Part shown: piece by piece, positions 7,423 through 13,780 of the stretch
Numbering within the stretch: position 1 is the stretch's first letter
Layout of the letters: the number at the start of each line of letters is the position of its first letter
Origin: an uncultured Muribaculaceae bacterium
GTDB taxonomy: Bacteria; Bacteroidota; Bacteroidia; Bacteroidales; Muribaculaceae
Direction of reading: 5' to 3'
DNA length: 18,178 bases
Assembly: GCA_910584185.1 (NCBI GenBank)
Contig: CAJTYC010000050.1
Coordinates: 1 to 18,178 of the forward strand
Translations under genes and position numbers: made by a program
The notes under the pieces: model-generated
Seen by the model: only the letters and a program-made list of their open reading frames with translations
The model's database searches: none
Told to the model about the DNA's origin: nothing

Positions 7423-7686
7423 TCATTCAGCCACTTCCCGAGCCACTTCATTGAGGCTCAAGCATAGCTCCCTCGAGATTTTGTTGCTGTAGTTCCGTTC
7501 AAGATGAGAGATAATCAAGAATCTTCCCTCCGCGCAAGCTGAATTGAACTCATTGCCAGGACGGCTGAAGGCATCGTAAAAACGGTTGTTGTCGTCGCCG
7601 GAGGCTCCTCCCTCCCGGTGGCTTCGCGCCGCGCTCATCGACGCGAAGCCACCGGCGACGACAACGAAGATTAACACTTCAACCAT
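7423..7686 (-). CDS. Doubtful small open frame, 87 codons, function unknown
   Basis: The frame starts at an ATG (7686) in A/T-rich DNA, 76 bp past the start of the hairpin of small RNA copy 2, and stops at TGA 7423. The first third is just the GC-rich inverted repeat read as protein (Gly/Ala/Ser-rich, no real domain). The last two thirds (about AFSRPGNEFN to LSLNEVAREVAE) looks more protein-like and charged. I have a faint impression of similar peptides recurring in Bacteroidales hypothetical proteins, but cannot verify it. The TGA falls right after VAE, and AAT TAC follows it before another stop, so it could be a broken remnant. It may equally be non-coding. Confidence 0.25.
   Translation of the reverse strand: MVEVLIFVVVAGGFASMSAARSHREGGASGDDNNRFYDAFSRPGNEFNSACAEGRFLIISHLERNYSNKISRELCLSLNEVAREVAE
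7588..7665. repeat. GC-rich nested inverted repeat (three-way junction)
   Basis: An outer pair (7588-7601 with 7652-7665, GTTGTCGTCGCCGG) and an inner pair (7615-7628 with 7642-7655, CCGGTGGCTTCGCG) are each perfect over 14 bp and share CCGG at 7652-7655. The left-side insert at 7600-7611 (GGAGG CT CCTCC) is itself palindromic. The fold is a stable cruciform or three-way junction, strongly GC-rich against an A/T-rich surrounding. It has no T-run, so it is not a simple terminator. Confidence 0.85.
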
Positions 7687-7751
7687 TTTATATATAGACC
7701 CAAAAAATGGGAGAGTGGAGAGTAGGGGTGGAGAGGAGAGCTAACTTCTTA

Positions 7752-7820
7752 AAAATAAAAAAGATAAATTGTCTCACGACAACTTATCCTCTAACCTTAA
7801 ATCTAATACCATGAAAAACA
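7752..7820 (-). ncRNA. Putative small RNA or attenuated leader, copy 2
   Basis: This has the same plan as the copy at 7079-7151: -7 box TAACTTTG (7833-7826), the shared core GTGTTTTTCATGGTATTAGA, then an 11-bp hairpin (7788-7763) with a GTGA tetraloop and the T-run TTTTTTATTTTT. One stem position is G-U in the minus-strand RNA but would be A-C in the opposite RNA, again favouring minus-strand transcription. The two hairpin sequences differ completely while the fold and flanks are kept, as expected for a real terminator. The 87-codon frame lies downstream. Confidence 0.62.
7763..7788 (-). terminator. Hairpin terminator of small RNA copy 2
   Basis: The minus strand reads GATAAGTTGTC-GTGA-GACAATTTATC, fully paired with one G-U, followed by a 12-nt T-rich run (7762-7751). 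Confidence 0.75.
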
Positions 7821-7825
7821 CGTGG

Positions 7826-7853
7826 CAAAGTTAGTAAAATTTCTTGTAACAAA
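7826..7853 (-). promoter_or_regulatory. Promoter of putative small RNA copy 2
   Basis: The minus strand reads TTTG (7853-7850), 16 bp, then TAACTTTG (7833-7826). The -7 box is perfect; the spacing is shorter than usual. Confidence 0.55.
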
Positions 7854-7950
7854 AAAATATTTTTACAAGAAAATTTATGTCATTTTGATTTTTTAACAAT
7901 ATATTGTATTCAATTTGATATGATTTTACAAATATTCAGACTTTATGCTC

Positions 7951-7988
7951 AAAAGTGAGGGTATCGGACTACCGATACCCTCACTTTT
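7951..7988. terminator. Perfect 17-bp terminator hairpin downstream of lgt
   Basis: AAAAGTGAGGGTATCGG (7951-7967) pairs perfectly with 7972-7988 around the 4-nt loop ACTA. It is flanked by A4 and T4, so it works in either direction. It is the likely end of the pta-ackA-lgt transcript, about 150 bp past the lgt stop, and would also stop any plus-strand antisense RNA from 7360. Confidence 0.85.
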
Positions 7989-8081
7989 GTCGCTGATATG
8001 TATTGCGGTCGCTTGTTTTTGACTGCAATTGCTGTCGTTTTGTTAAGATTTCTCCTTCTGGAAGCCCTCCTTTTCTCCTGT

Positions 8082-8126
8082 CTGACCTGTCTGACTTGTC
8101 TGACTTGTCCGACTTGTCTGACCCGT
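8082..8126. repeat. Nonamer repeat array 4 (unit CTGACTTGT), 3' of lgt
   Basis: Five tandem 9-bp units: CTGACCTGT, CTGACTTGT twice, CCGACTTGT, CTGACCCGT, with a degenerate half unit before them. It lies 11 bp beyond the lgt stop. The unit sequence is unrelated to the TTTAAGG arrays, but the period, copy number and gene-end position are the same. Confidence 0.88.
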
Positions 8127-8137
8127 CTTTGGGGCGG

Positions 8138-8992
8138 TCATTTCTTCTTGGCGTCGGGGTCCGGGGCGTATTGGTTCGGAAACTTGAAGGATACGCGTGG
8201 ACGGCTCATGGCGTAGATGATCAGCGCCACTCCTATTAATATAAAGGGTATGGAGAGGAGCTGGCCCATGTTGATGCCATATTTCGCTATCATCTCATAT
8301 TCCGACTGCACCTGCACGTTCTTTACATATTCTATAAGGAAGCGGGGCAGGAAGATGCCGATGAAGAAGATGCCCGTTATGAGCCATGGCCTTTCCTGGG
8401 CGTTTTTCTTCCAGTACATCCACATCAGCAGCCCGAAGAGCAGGAAGTAGCAGAGTGCCTCGTAGATCTGCGTGGGGTGTGCAGGGAGTGTGTCGCCGTT
8501 GCGCACGAAGAGGAATCCCCAGGGCAGGTCGGTAGGACCGCCGTAGATTTCGCTGTTCATGAGGTTGCCAAGCCTTATCAGTCCTCCTACGAGTGCAATC
8601 GCCACCACTATCTTGTCGAAAATCCATGATGCCGGCTTCTTGCTGACAATCCAACTCCAGAGGAAAAGCGCGATGATGATGGCGATGGTGCCTCCATGGC
8701 TGGCCAGTCCCCCTTCCCATATTTTCAGGATTTTTTCCGGGTGCATGGAGTAGTAGTCCCATTCGTAGAAGAATACATGTCCGAGCCTCGCACCGATGAT
8801 GGTGGCCACCACCACATAGCCGAGCAGCGAACCGAGCCATTTCTCCGGGGCGCCCTCGTGCTTGAACATCTTCGCCACGATGGCGTAACCGACGGTGAAT
8901 CCTATGGCGAATGCCAGCCCGTACCATCTCACGGCTATCGGGCCGAAAGAGAATAGCACCGGGTCGGCGTTCCAAGTGATGTAGCTTAGCAT
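8138..8992 (-). CDS. lgt: Prolipoprotein diacylglyceryl transferase
   Basis: Lgt transfers diacylglycerol from phosphatidylglycerol to the lipobox cysteine of prolipoproteins, the first step of lipoprotein maturation at the inner membrane. The 284-aa protein has about seven hydrophobic segments, Y24 in VRWYGL, H99 in GLASHGG, and the family signature GGLIRLGNLMNSEIYG with R140, N143, E148 and G151, matching the E. coli Lgt residues with an offset of three. HPTQIYE follows at 172-178. The ATG at 8992 overlaps the ackA stop by 7 bp (ATGCTAA), so translation is probably coupled to ackA. The C terminus is a short soluble, lysine-rich tail. Confidence 0.97.
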   Translation of the reverse strand: MLSYITWNADPVLFSFGPIAVRWYGLAFAIGFTVGYAIVAKMFKHEGAPEKWLGSLLGYVVVATIIGARLGHVFFYEWDYYSMHPEKILKIWEGGLASHGGTIAIIIALFLWSWIVSKKPASWIFDKIVVAIALVGGLIRLGNLMNSEIYGGPTDLPWGFLFVRNGDTLPAHPTQIYEALCYFLLFGLLMWMYWKKNAQERPWLITGIFFIGIFLPRFLIEYVKNVQVQSEYEMIAKYGINMGQLLSIPFILIGVALIIYAMSRPRVSFKFPNQYAPDPDAKKK

Positions 8993-10188
8993 TCGGCTCC
9001 TACTATTTCTGCTGTGTCGCTTGCGATGACGAGTTCTTCATCGGTCGGGATGACCACCACTGTGACCTTGGAGTCTTTGGTGGAGATGACCTTCTCTTCG
9101 CCGCGCACCTTGTTGGCCTCGTTGTCGATTTTCACGCCGAGATAGCCCAGGTGGTCGCAGAGCCACTTGCGGGTGCCCCACTGGTTTTCGCCCACACCAC
9201 CGGTAAACACAATCGCGTCTACGCCGTCAAGCACAGCCACGTATGCGCCGATATATTTGAGTATGCGGTAGTTGTACATATCCATGGCGAGCTTGGCACG
9301 TTCGTCGCCATTCTCGATGCCGGCCTCGATGTCGCGCATGTCGTTGCTGATACCGCTCACACCGAGCACACCGCTCTGCTTCTGAATCATCTTCTCCAGT
9401 CCGTTGGCGTCAAGGCCCATCTCCTTCATAAGGTAAACGAGCGCACCCGGGTCAACATCGCCCACGCGGGTACCCATCATCAGGCCCTCGGTGGGGGTGA
9501 GGCCCATCGAAGTGTCGATGCTCTTGCCGTTGAGCACGGCGGTGATTGAGCCGCCGTTGCCGATGTGGCATGTGATGAGCTTGCTGTTTTGCGGGTCAAG
9601 GCCGAGATATTCGCATGCGCGAGCCGACACATAGCGGTGGCTGGTGCCGTGGAAACCGTAACGACGCACTCCATATTTCTCGTAAGTTTCGTAGGGAAGT
9701 GCATACATATAAGCGTGCGCCGGCATGGTCTGATGGAAAGCTGTGTCGAATACGCCTACCTGAGGCACACCGGGGAGAAGGTCGAGAATCGCCTCGATGC
9801 CGATGATGTTGGCCGGGTTGTGGAGCGGTGCCACGGGGTAGCACTCCTTCACCTTCTCTATCACTTCGGGGGTGATTAGCACTGACTTGTTGAAATACTC
9901 CATGCCATGCACCACGCGGTGGCCTACGGCATTGATTTCGTCGAGGCTGCGGATTACGCCCGTCGCAGGGTCGGTGAGCACCTTGAATACCTGGCGGATA
10001 GCCTCCTTGTGGTCGGGCATTGAAACCTCGATCTTAGCCTTTGAGCCGTCGGGACGCTCGAACTTGATGAAAGAATCGGGGAGGCCGATTTTCTCCACGC
10101 CTCCGGCTGCGAGCACTTCGCTTGTGCAGCTGTCGAAGAGCTTATACTTCACGGAGCTGCTGCCGTTGTTCAATACTAATATGTTCAT
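8986..10188 (-). CDS. ackA: Acetate kinase
   Basis: AckA makes acetate and ATP from acetyl phosphate and ADP, the second step of the Pta-AckA overflow pathway in fermenting cells. The 400-aa protein has the ASKHA fold motifs: VLNNGSSSVKYKLFD with N7, GHRVVHG with R91, D148 in VFDTAFHQT, H180 in GFHGTSHR, ITCHIGNGGS, R241 in MGTRVGD, VFTGGVGEN and E384 in TDEEL. These positions coincide with the catalytic residues known from the Methanosarcina enzyme. The start is one base after the pta stop, and the end overlaps lgt. Confidence 0.99.
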   Translation of the reverse strand: MNILVLNNGSSSVKYKLFDSCTSEVLAAGGVEKIGLPDSFIKFERPDGSKAKIEVSMPDHKEAIRQVFKVLTDPATGVIRSLDEINAVGHRVVHGMEYFNKSVLITPEVIEKVKECYPVAPLHNPANIIGIEAILDLLPGVPQVGVFDTAFHQTMPAHAYMYALPYETYEKYGVRRYGFHGTSHRYVSARACEYLGLDPQNSKLITCHIGNGGSITAVLNGKSIDTSMGLTPTEGLMMGTRVGDVDPGALVYLMKEMGLDANGLEKMIQKQSGVLGVSGISNDMRDIEAGIENGDERAKLAMDMYNYRILKYIGAYVAVLDGVDAIVFTGGVGENQWGTRKWLCDHLGYLGVKIDNEANKVRGEEKVISTKDSKVTVVVIPTDEELVIASDTAEIVGAEC

Positions 10189-10189
10189 C

Positions 10190-11194
10190 TCAGTCTGTGA
10201 TTGCCTGGTTGCAGGTTACGATTATTGTGTTGATGATATCGTCGACGGTGGCGCCGCGCGAGAGGTCGTTGACCGGAGCTGCGAGACCCTGGAGTATCGG
10301 GCCAACCGCACCGGCCCCGGCGAGACGCTGCACGAGCTTATAGGCTATGTTGCCCACCTCGAGCGAGGGGAATATGAGCGTGTTGGCGTGTCCGGCCACC
10401 GGGCTGCCGGGGGCTTTCATCTGTCCTACAGCCGGCACTATGGCAGCGTCGCTCTGGAGTTCGCCGTCGATAAGCAGCTCGGGGTCCATCTCATGGGCGA
10501 GTTTGGTGGCCTCGATCACCTTGTCGATGCGCTCGTGGGTAGCCGAGCCCTTGGTGGAGAAGCTGCACATAGCCACGCGGGGTTCAAGGCCTGCGATTTC
10601 GCGGGTGGTGCGGGCGGTTGAGATTGCAATCTGGGCGAGTTCCTCGGCGGTGGGGTCGGGCACTACGGCGCAGTCGGCAAACACGAGCATGCCCTGGTCG
10701 CCAAAATGGCAATTCTCCGGCAGCAACATGATGAAGGCACCGCTCACCACCGAAATGCCCGGCTTGGTCTTGAGCACCTGGAATGCAGCGCGGAGCACAT
10801 GCGATGTGGGCGACAAAGCGCCGGCCACCATGGCGTCAGCATCGCCGGCCTTGATCATCAGGCAGCCGAGGTAGAGGCCGTTGCGCACCTGCTCGCGGGC
10901 CTGCTCGATGGTCACCCCCTTCTTGGCGCGGAGCTTCTGGAAAAGCTCTGCATATTTCTCAGTGTACTCCACATCGTCGCTGTCGACAAACGAAGCCTTC
11001 TCGATGTGCGGCAAACCCAACTCAAAAGCCTTGGCAAGGATTTCCTCCTTGCGGCCGATGAAGGTGACATTGGCAATGCCGTCGCCTATGACACGGTTGG
11101 CAGCCTGGAGTGTGCGGGGCTCAAGTGATTCGGGAAGCACGAGACGGCGCGGATTCTCTTGCGCACGACGTGTAAGTCTTTCAAATAGTTTCAT
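10190..11194 (-). CDS. pta: Phosphate acetyltransferase
   Basis: Pta converts acetyl-CoA and phosphate to acetyl phosphate, which AckA then uses. At 334 aa it is the short catalytic-domain-only form, lacking the N-terminal regulatory domains of the E. coli enzyme. Motifs include DAMVAGALSPTSHVLRA (120-136), SFSTKGSATHERIDKV (211-226) and the C-terminal GPILQGLAAPVNDLSRG (298-314). It is the first gene of pta-ackA-lgt. A -7 box TAAATTTG lies about 125 bp upstream, giving a moderately long leader. Confidence 0.98.
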   Translation of the reverse strand: MKLFERLTRRAQENPRRLVLPESLEPRTLQAANRVIGDGIANVTFIGRKEEILAKAFELGLPHIEKASFVDSDDVEYTEKYAELFQKLRAKKGVTIEQAREQVRNGLYLGCLMIKAGDADAMVAGALSPTSHVLRAAFQVLKTKPGISVVSGAFIMLLPENCHFGDQGMLVFADCAVVPDPTAEELAQIAISTARTTREIAGLEPRVAMCSFSTKGSATHERIDKVIEATKLAHEMDPELLIDGELQSDAAIVPAVGQMKAPGSPVAGHANTLIFPSLEVGNIAYKLVQRLAGAGAVGPILQGLAAPVNDLSRGATVDDIINTIIVTCNQAITD

Positions 11195-11317
11195 AATTTT
11201 ATATGTATTTTTATGGTAGTTTGTCCAAAATTTTCAGTAACCCGACTTTTTTATGAGACGGACTCTTTTATTAGGGGTAAGGGCAGGCGCTTGTGGTCTC
11301 CTCTCGCCGATTATTTG

Positions 11318-11325
11318 CAAATTTA
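11318..11325 (-). promoter_or_regulatory. -7 element TAAATTTG for pta-ackA-lgt
   Basis: An exact TAnnTTTG match on the minus strand. I see no clear -33 TTTG. Confidence 0.5.
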
Positions 11326-11358
11326 ACAAAAAATTTTCGGTGTATGAATAAAAATTCC

Positions 11359-11366
11359 TAACTTTA
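11359..11366 (+). promoter_or_regulatory. -7 element TAACTTTA for the LptF/G-type gene
   Basis: It matches TAnnTTTG except for the last base. Position and divergent layout favour it, but the -33 element is not obvious. Confidence 0.4.
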
Positions 11367-11494
11367 CATCACAAAACTTCAAGGCGTTCTTCCGCAGCAG
11401 CTATTTTTGCTGAAAATTGCACTGCCGTCTGGCGCGTGGCTTCAGCTGCGTTATGGAGTATGACGCGTCATGCGCCGTGGAGTCTTACCTTAAT

Positions 11495-13405
11495 ATGAGA
11501 GTAGTAAAGCGTCTATATCTCTTCATTTTGAAGAGTTTCCTGCCGTTGTTCGCGATGACATTCTTCATCGTGCTCTTCATCGTGCTCATGCAGTTCCTGT
11601 GGCGTTACATCGATGACCTTGTGGGCAAGGGCCTCTCCGTGGGGCTTCTCGGCGAACTCTTCTTCTACGCCGCCGTGAGCATGGTGCCGATGGCTTTGCC
11701 GCTCGCCATATTGCTGGCGAGCCTGATGACATTCGGCAATCTCGGCGAGAAGAGCGAGCTTACGGCCATAAAGGCTTCGGGAGTCTCGCTCGTCAAGACC
11801 ATGAGCCCACTGATTGTGCTTATATCGTTTGTGGCCGTGGGGGCTTTCTTCTTCCAGAACGATGTGCTGCCGCGCGCGCAGGTGAAGATGTGGACCCTGC
11901 TCTTCTCGGCTCGTCAGAAAAGTCCTGAGCTTGAAATTCCGGAGGGTGCCTTCTACGACCAGATTCCGGGTTACAGCCTCTATGTGAAGCATAAGAACCG
12001 CGAGACGGGTATGCTTCATGACGTGATGATATATAATGTGCAGAAGGGGGGTGAGAATGCCACTATACTCGTGGCCGACTCCGCCCGGCTCGCTTTCACT
12101 AAAGATTCGCGTTATCTCTACCTGCACCTCTTTCAGGGAGAGCAGTTTGAGAACCTGCGCGACCAGAAGGCAGGGAGCGCTAATGTGCCATTCCGCCGCG
12201 AGTCATTTCTCGACAAGGAGGTGCTTATCGCATTCGACAATAACTTCAACCGTCTCGACGAAGGGGGCATGAGAAGCCAATATGTAGGCAAGAATATGAA
12301 GGAGCTTCAGCAGTCGCTCGACTCGCTGAGTGTCCGCATCGACTCAATAGGCCATGACGCCGGCCGACAGTTCGACCGCAATCTTGCATATATGGAGCTG
12401 GTGCAGGCTTCCGCGCCGCACACCTCCGCGCCCGGGACCTCCGCGCCTAAGGCTTACGCGTCAGGAGCTGAATTCAACCTCGATTCGCTGTTGAGGTCGT
12501 TTGAGCCGTCGAGACTCGATGGTGTCTTTGCCGGTGCCCGGAGCGCCGTGGGGCGTCAGAAGATGGAGGTGGAGTTTCGCGCCATTCAGTTGAATGATGA
12601 GTGGAAACGTTTCCGGCGTCATCAGATAGAACTTATCAAGAAGTTCACGCTCTCTGTGGCCTGCATTATATTCCTCTTTATAGGGGCGCCGCTCGGTGCC
12701 ATAATACGTAAAGGTGGACTCGGCACCCCGCTCGTCATATCGGTGCTGCTATTCCTATTCTATTATATAATAGACAATACAGGCTACAAGTTGGCCCGCG
12801 ATGGGCATTGGGTGGTATGGGTAGGCATGTGGCTCTCCACATTCGTGCTGCTGCCGCTCGGCATCTTCGTGACCTACAAGGCCATGAACGACTCGGCAGT
12901 GTTCAATCCGGATTTGTATAAGGAATGGCTAAGACGGCGACTCGGACTGCCGGAATCACGACATGTCCCCATGAAGGAGGTCGTAATCAACGATATACCG
13001 GTTGGCTCTGCCTTGGCTCTCGCAGAGAATCTTATGCTTGACTCTGCGGCATGGCTCGCCACACACAAGCCGAGGCCGACGTATGCTGCCTATTGGAGTG
13101 GCACCTACGCCCCGGCCCAAATCGACACGATAGGGGAGGAAGCCGACAGGCTCGTGTCCCTGCTTTCCGACTCACGTGACCCCATGGTCATAGCGCGGCT
13201 CAACCGATTCCCCACCACACGGTCGTTGTGGATATTATGCCCGGCAAAAAAACAGAAAATGAGCAACTTCCTGAAATGGTTCTTCCCCGCAGGAGTCCTC
13301 CTCTATCTCCTCTCGCTTCCCTATGCGCAGCGCGTATACAATGAAATCAGGGTGCTCTACAACTGTGTGACATTGCCGCTGACCGTAAAGGAGGTTGACA
13401 AGTAG
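11495..13405 (+). CDS. LptF/LptG-family lipopolysaccharide export permease
   Basis: A membrane subunit of the LptB2FGC transporter that extracts LPS from the inner membrane and passes it to the periplasmic bridge. I chose the ATG at 11495 (MRVVKRLYLFILKSFLPLFA), the usual family start just before the first membrane helix; the frame is open further left only through weak starts. Membrane segments are at about 10-35, 52-77, 102-120, 385-403, 411-427 and 439-460, with a periplasmic jelly-roll-like domain between helices 3 and 4. At 636 aa it is far longer than E. coli LptF or LptG (about 360). It has an extended periplasmic region with three SAPxT/A pentapeptides (306-320) and a C-terminal extension (470-636) ending in a seventh hydrophobic segment near 592-610. 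Whether it acts as F or G cannot be told from this window. Confidence 0.9.
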   Translation: MRVVKRLYLFILKSFLPLFAMTFFIVLFIVLMQFLWRYIDDLVGKGLSVGLLGELFFYAAVSMVPMALPLAILLASLMTFGNLGEKSELTAIKASGVSLVKTMSPLIVLISFVAVGAFFFQNDVLPRAQVKMWTLLFSARQKSPELEIPEGAFYDQIPGYSLYVKHKNRETGMLHDVMIYNVQKGGENATILVADSARLAFTKDSRYLYLHLFQGEQFENLRDQKAGSANVPFRRESFLDKEVLIAFDNNFNRLDEGGMRSQYVGKNMKELQQSLDSLSVRIDSIGHDAGRQFDRNLAYMELVQASAPHTSAPGTSAPKAYASGAEFNLDSLLRSFEPSRLDGVFAGARSAVGRQKMEVEFRAIQLNDEWKRFRRHQIELIKKFTLSVACIIFLFIGAPLGAIIRKGGLGTPLVISVLLFLFYYIIDNTGYKLARDGHWVVWVGMWLSTFVLLPLGIFVTYKAMNDSAVFNPDLYKEWLRRRLGLPESRHVPMKEVVINDIPVGSALALAENLMLDSAAWLATHKPRPTYAAYWSGTYAPAQIDTIGEEADRLVSLLSDSRDPMVIARLNRFPTTRSLWILCPAKKQKMSNFLKWFFPAGVLLYLLSLPYAQRVYNEIRVLYNCVTLPLTVKEVDK

Positions 13406-13446
13406 TAAAATGGTTAACAAGTGTTAATAAGAGTTAAATAGCTGAG

Positions 13447-13476
13447 CACTCCGAAACTTTTCAGGTTGGCGGAGTG
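13447..13476 (+). terminator. Weak hairpin just after the LptF/G-type gene
   Basis: CACTCCG (13447-13453) pairs with CGGAGTG (13470-13476) around a 16-nt loop that can pair a little further, followed by only TTTA. It may be a partial terminator or 3'-end stabiliser ahead of the strong one at 13537-13572. Confidence 0.4.
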
Positions 13477-13536
13477 TTTACATAACGTAGAAGATAGATT
13501 TTTGTTCATTAAGTTATGGCGGTATTGCAAGCCGCC

Positions 13537-13572
13537 AAAAAAACGGTTGCTCGTGAGAGTAACCGTTTTTTT
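13537..13572. terminator. Strong bidirectional terminator between LptF/G and aspS
   Basis: AAACGGTTGCTC (13541-13552) pairs with 13557-13568 around a GTGA loop, with one G-U pair. It is flanked by seven A on the left and seven T on the right. It ends the LptF/G-type transcript before the aspS promoter. Confidence 0.88.
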
Positions 13573-13581
13573 CGGTTCATG

Positions 13582-13670
13582 GGTTAGGGTCATTAAGGTC
13601 ATTAAGGACTTTAGGGACTTTAAGGACTTTAAGGACTTTAGCGGCTTTAAGGGCTTTGGGAGCTTTCGCG
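13582..13670. repeat. Nonamer repeat array 3 (unit CTTTAAGGA), upstream of aspS
   Basis: About ten 9-bp units from GGTTAGGGT through CATTAAGGT, CATTAAGGA, CTTTAGGGA, CTTTAAGGA twice, CTTTAGCGG, CTTTAAGGG, CTTTGGGAG to CTTTCGCG, decaying toward the right. It begins 10 bp after a terminator, as array 1 does after secA, and ends about 20 bp before the aspS -33 box. It has the same orientation as arrays 1 and 2. Confidence 0.9.
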
Positions 13671-13690
13671 TAAAAAGCAAAAAGATTATT

Positions 13691-13721
13691 TTTGAAGTTA
13701 GAAATATTTTTTGTAACTTTG
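13691..13721 (+). promoter_or_regulatory. Promoter of the aspS operon (TTTG-N19-TAACTTTG)
   Basis: TTTG at 13691-13694, 19 bp, then TAACTTTG at 13714-13721: a full match to the Bacteroidota consensus. The expected start near 13728 gives a leader of about 53 nt before the aspS ATG. Confidence 0.85.
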
Positions 13722-13780
13722 CGTGCTTAATATGCGCGTGCGCAAGAAGGGCCGCGACATAGCAAAGGAACATAACAGGT

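Larger units (their letters stand above)
11195..11494. other. Divergent promoter region between pta and the LptF/G gene
   Basis: This 300-bp non-coding stretch has a promoter for each side: TAAATTTG on the minus strand at 11325-11318 toward pta, and TAACTTTA on the plus strand at 11359-11366 toward the permease. The -7 boxes are only 33 bp apart, so the upstream elements overlap and the two units may compete for polymerase. The plus-strand leader of about 120 nt includes a 12-bp perfect palindrome at 11460-11471. Confidence 0.6.

Noticed and set aside
11417..11494. Upstream TTG or ATG starts for the LptF/G-type protein
   Set aside because: The extra residues resemble no family N terminus; the ATG at 11495 places the first membrane helix as expected.
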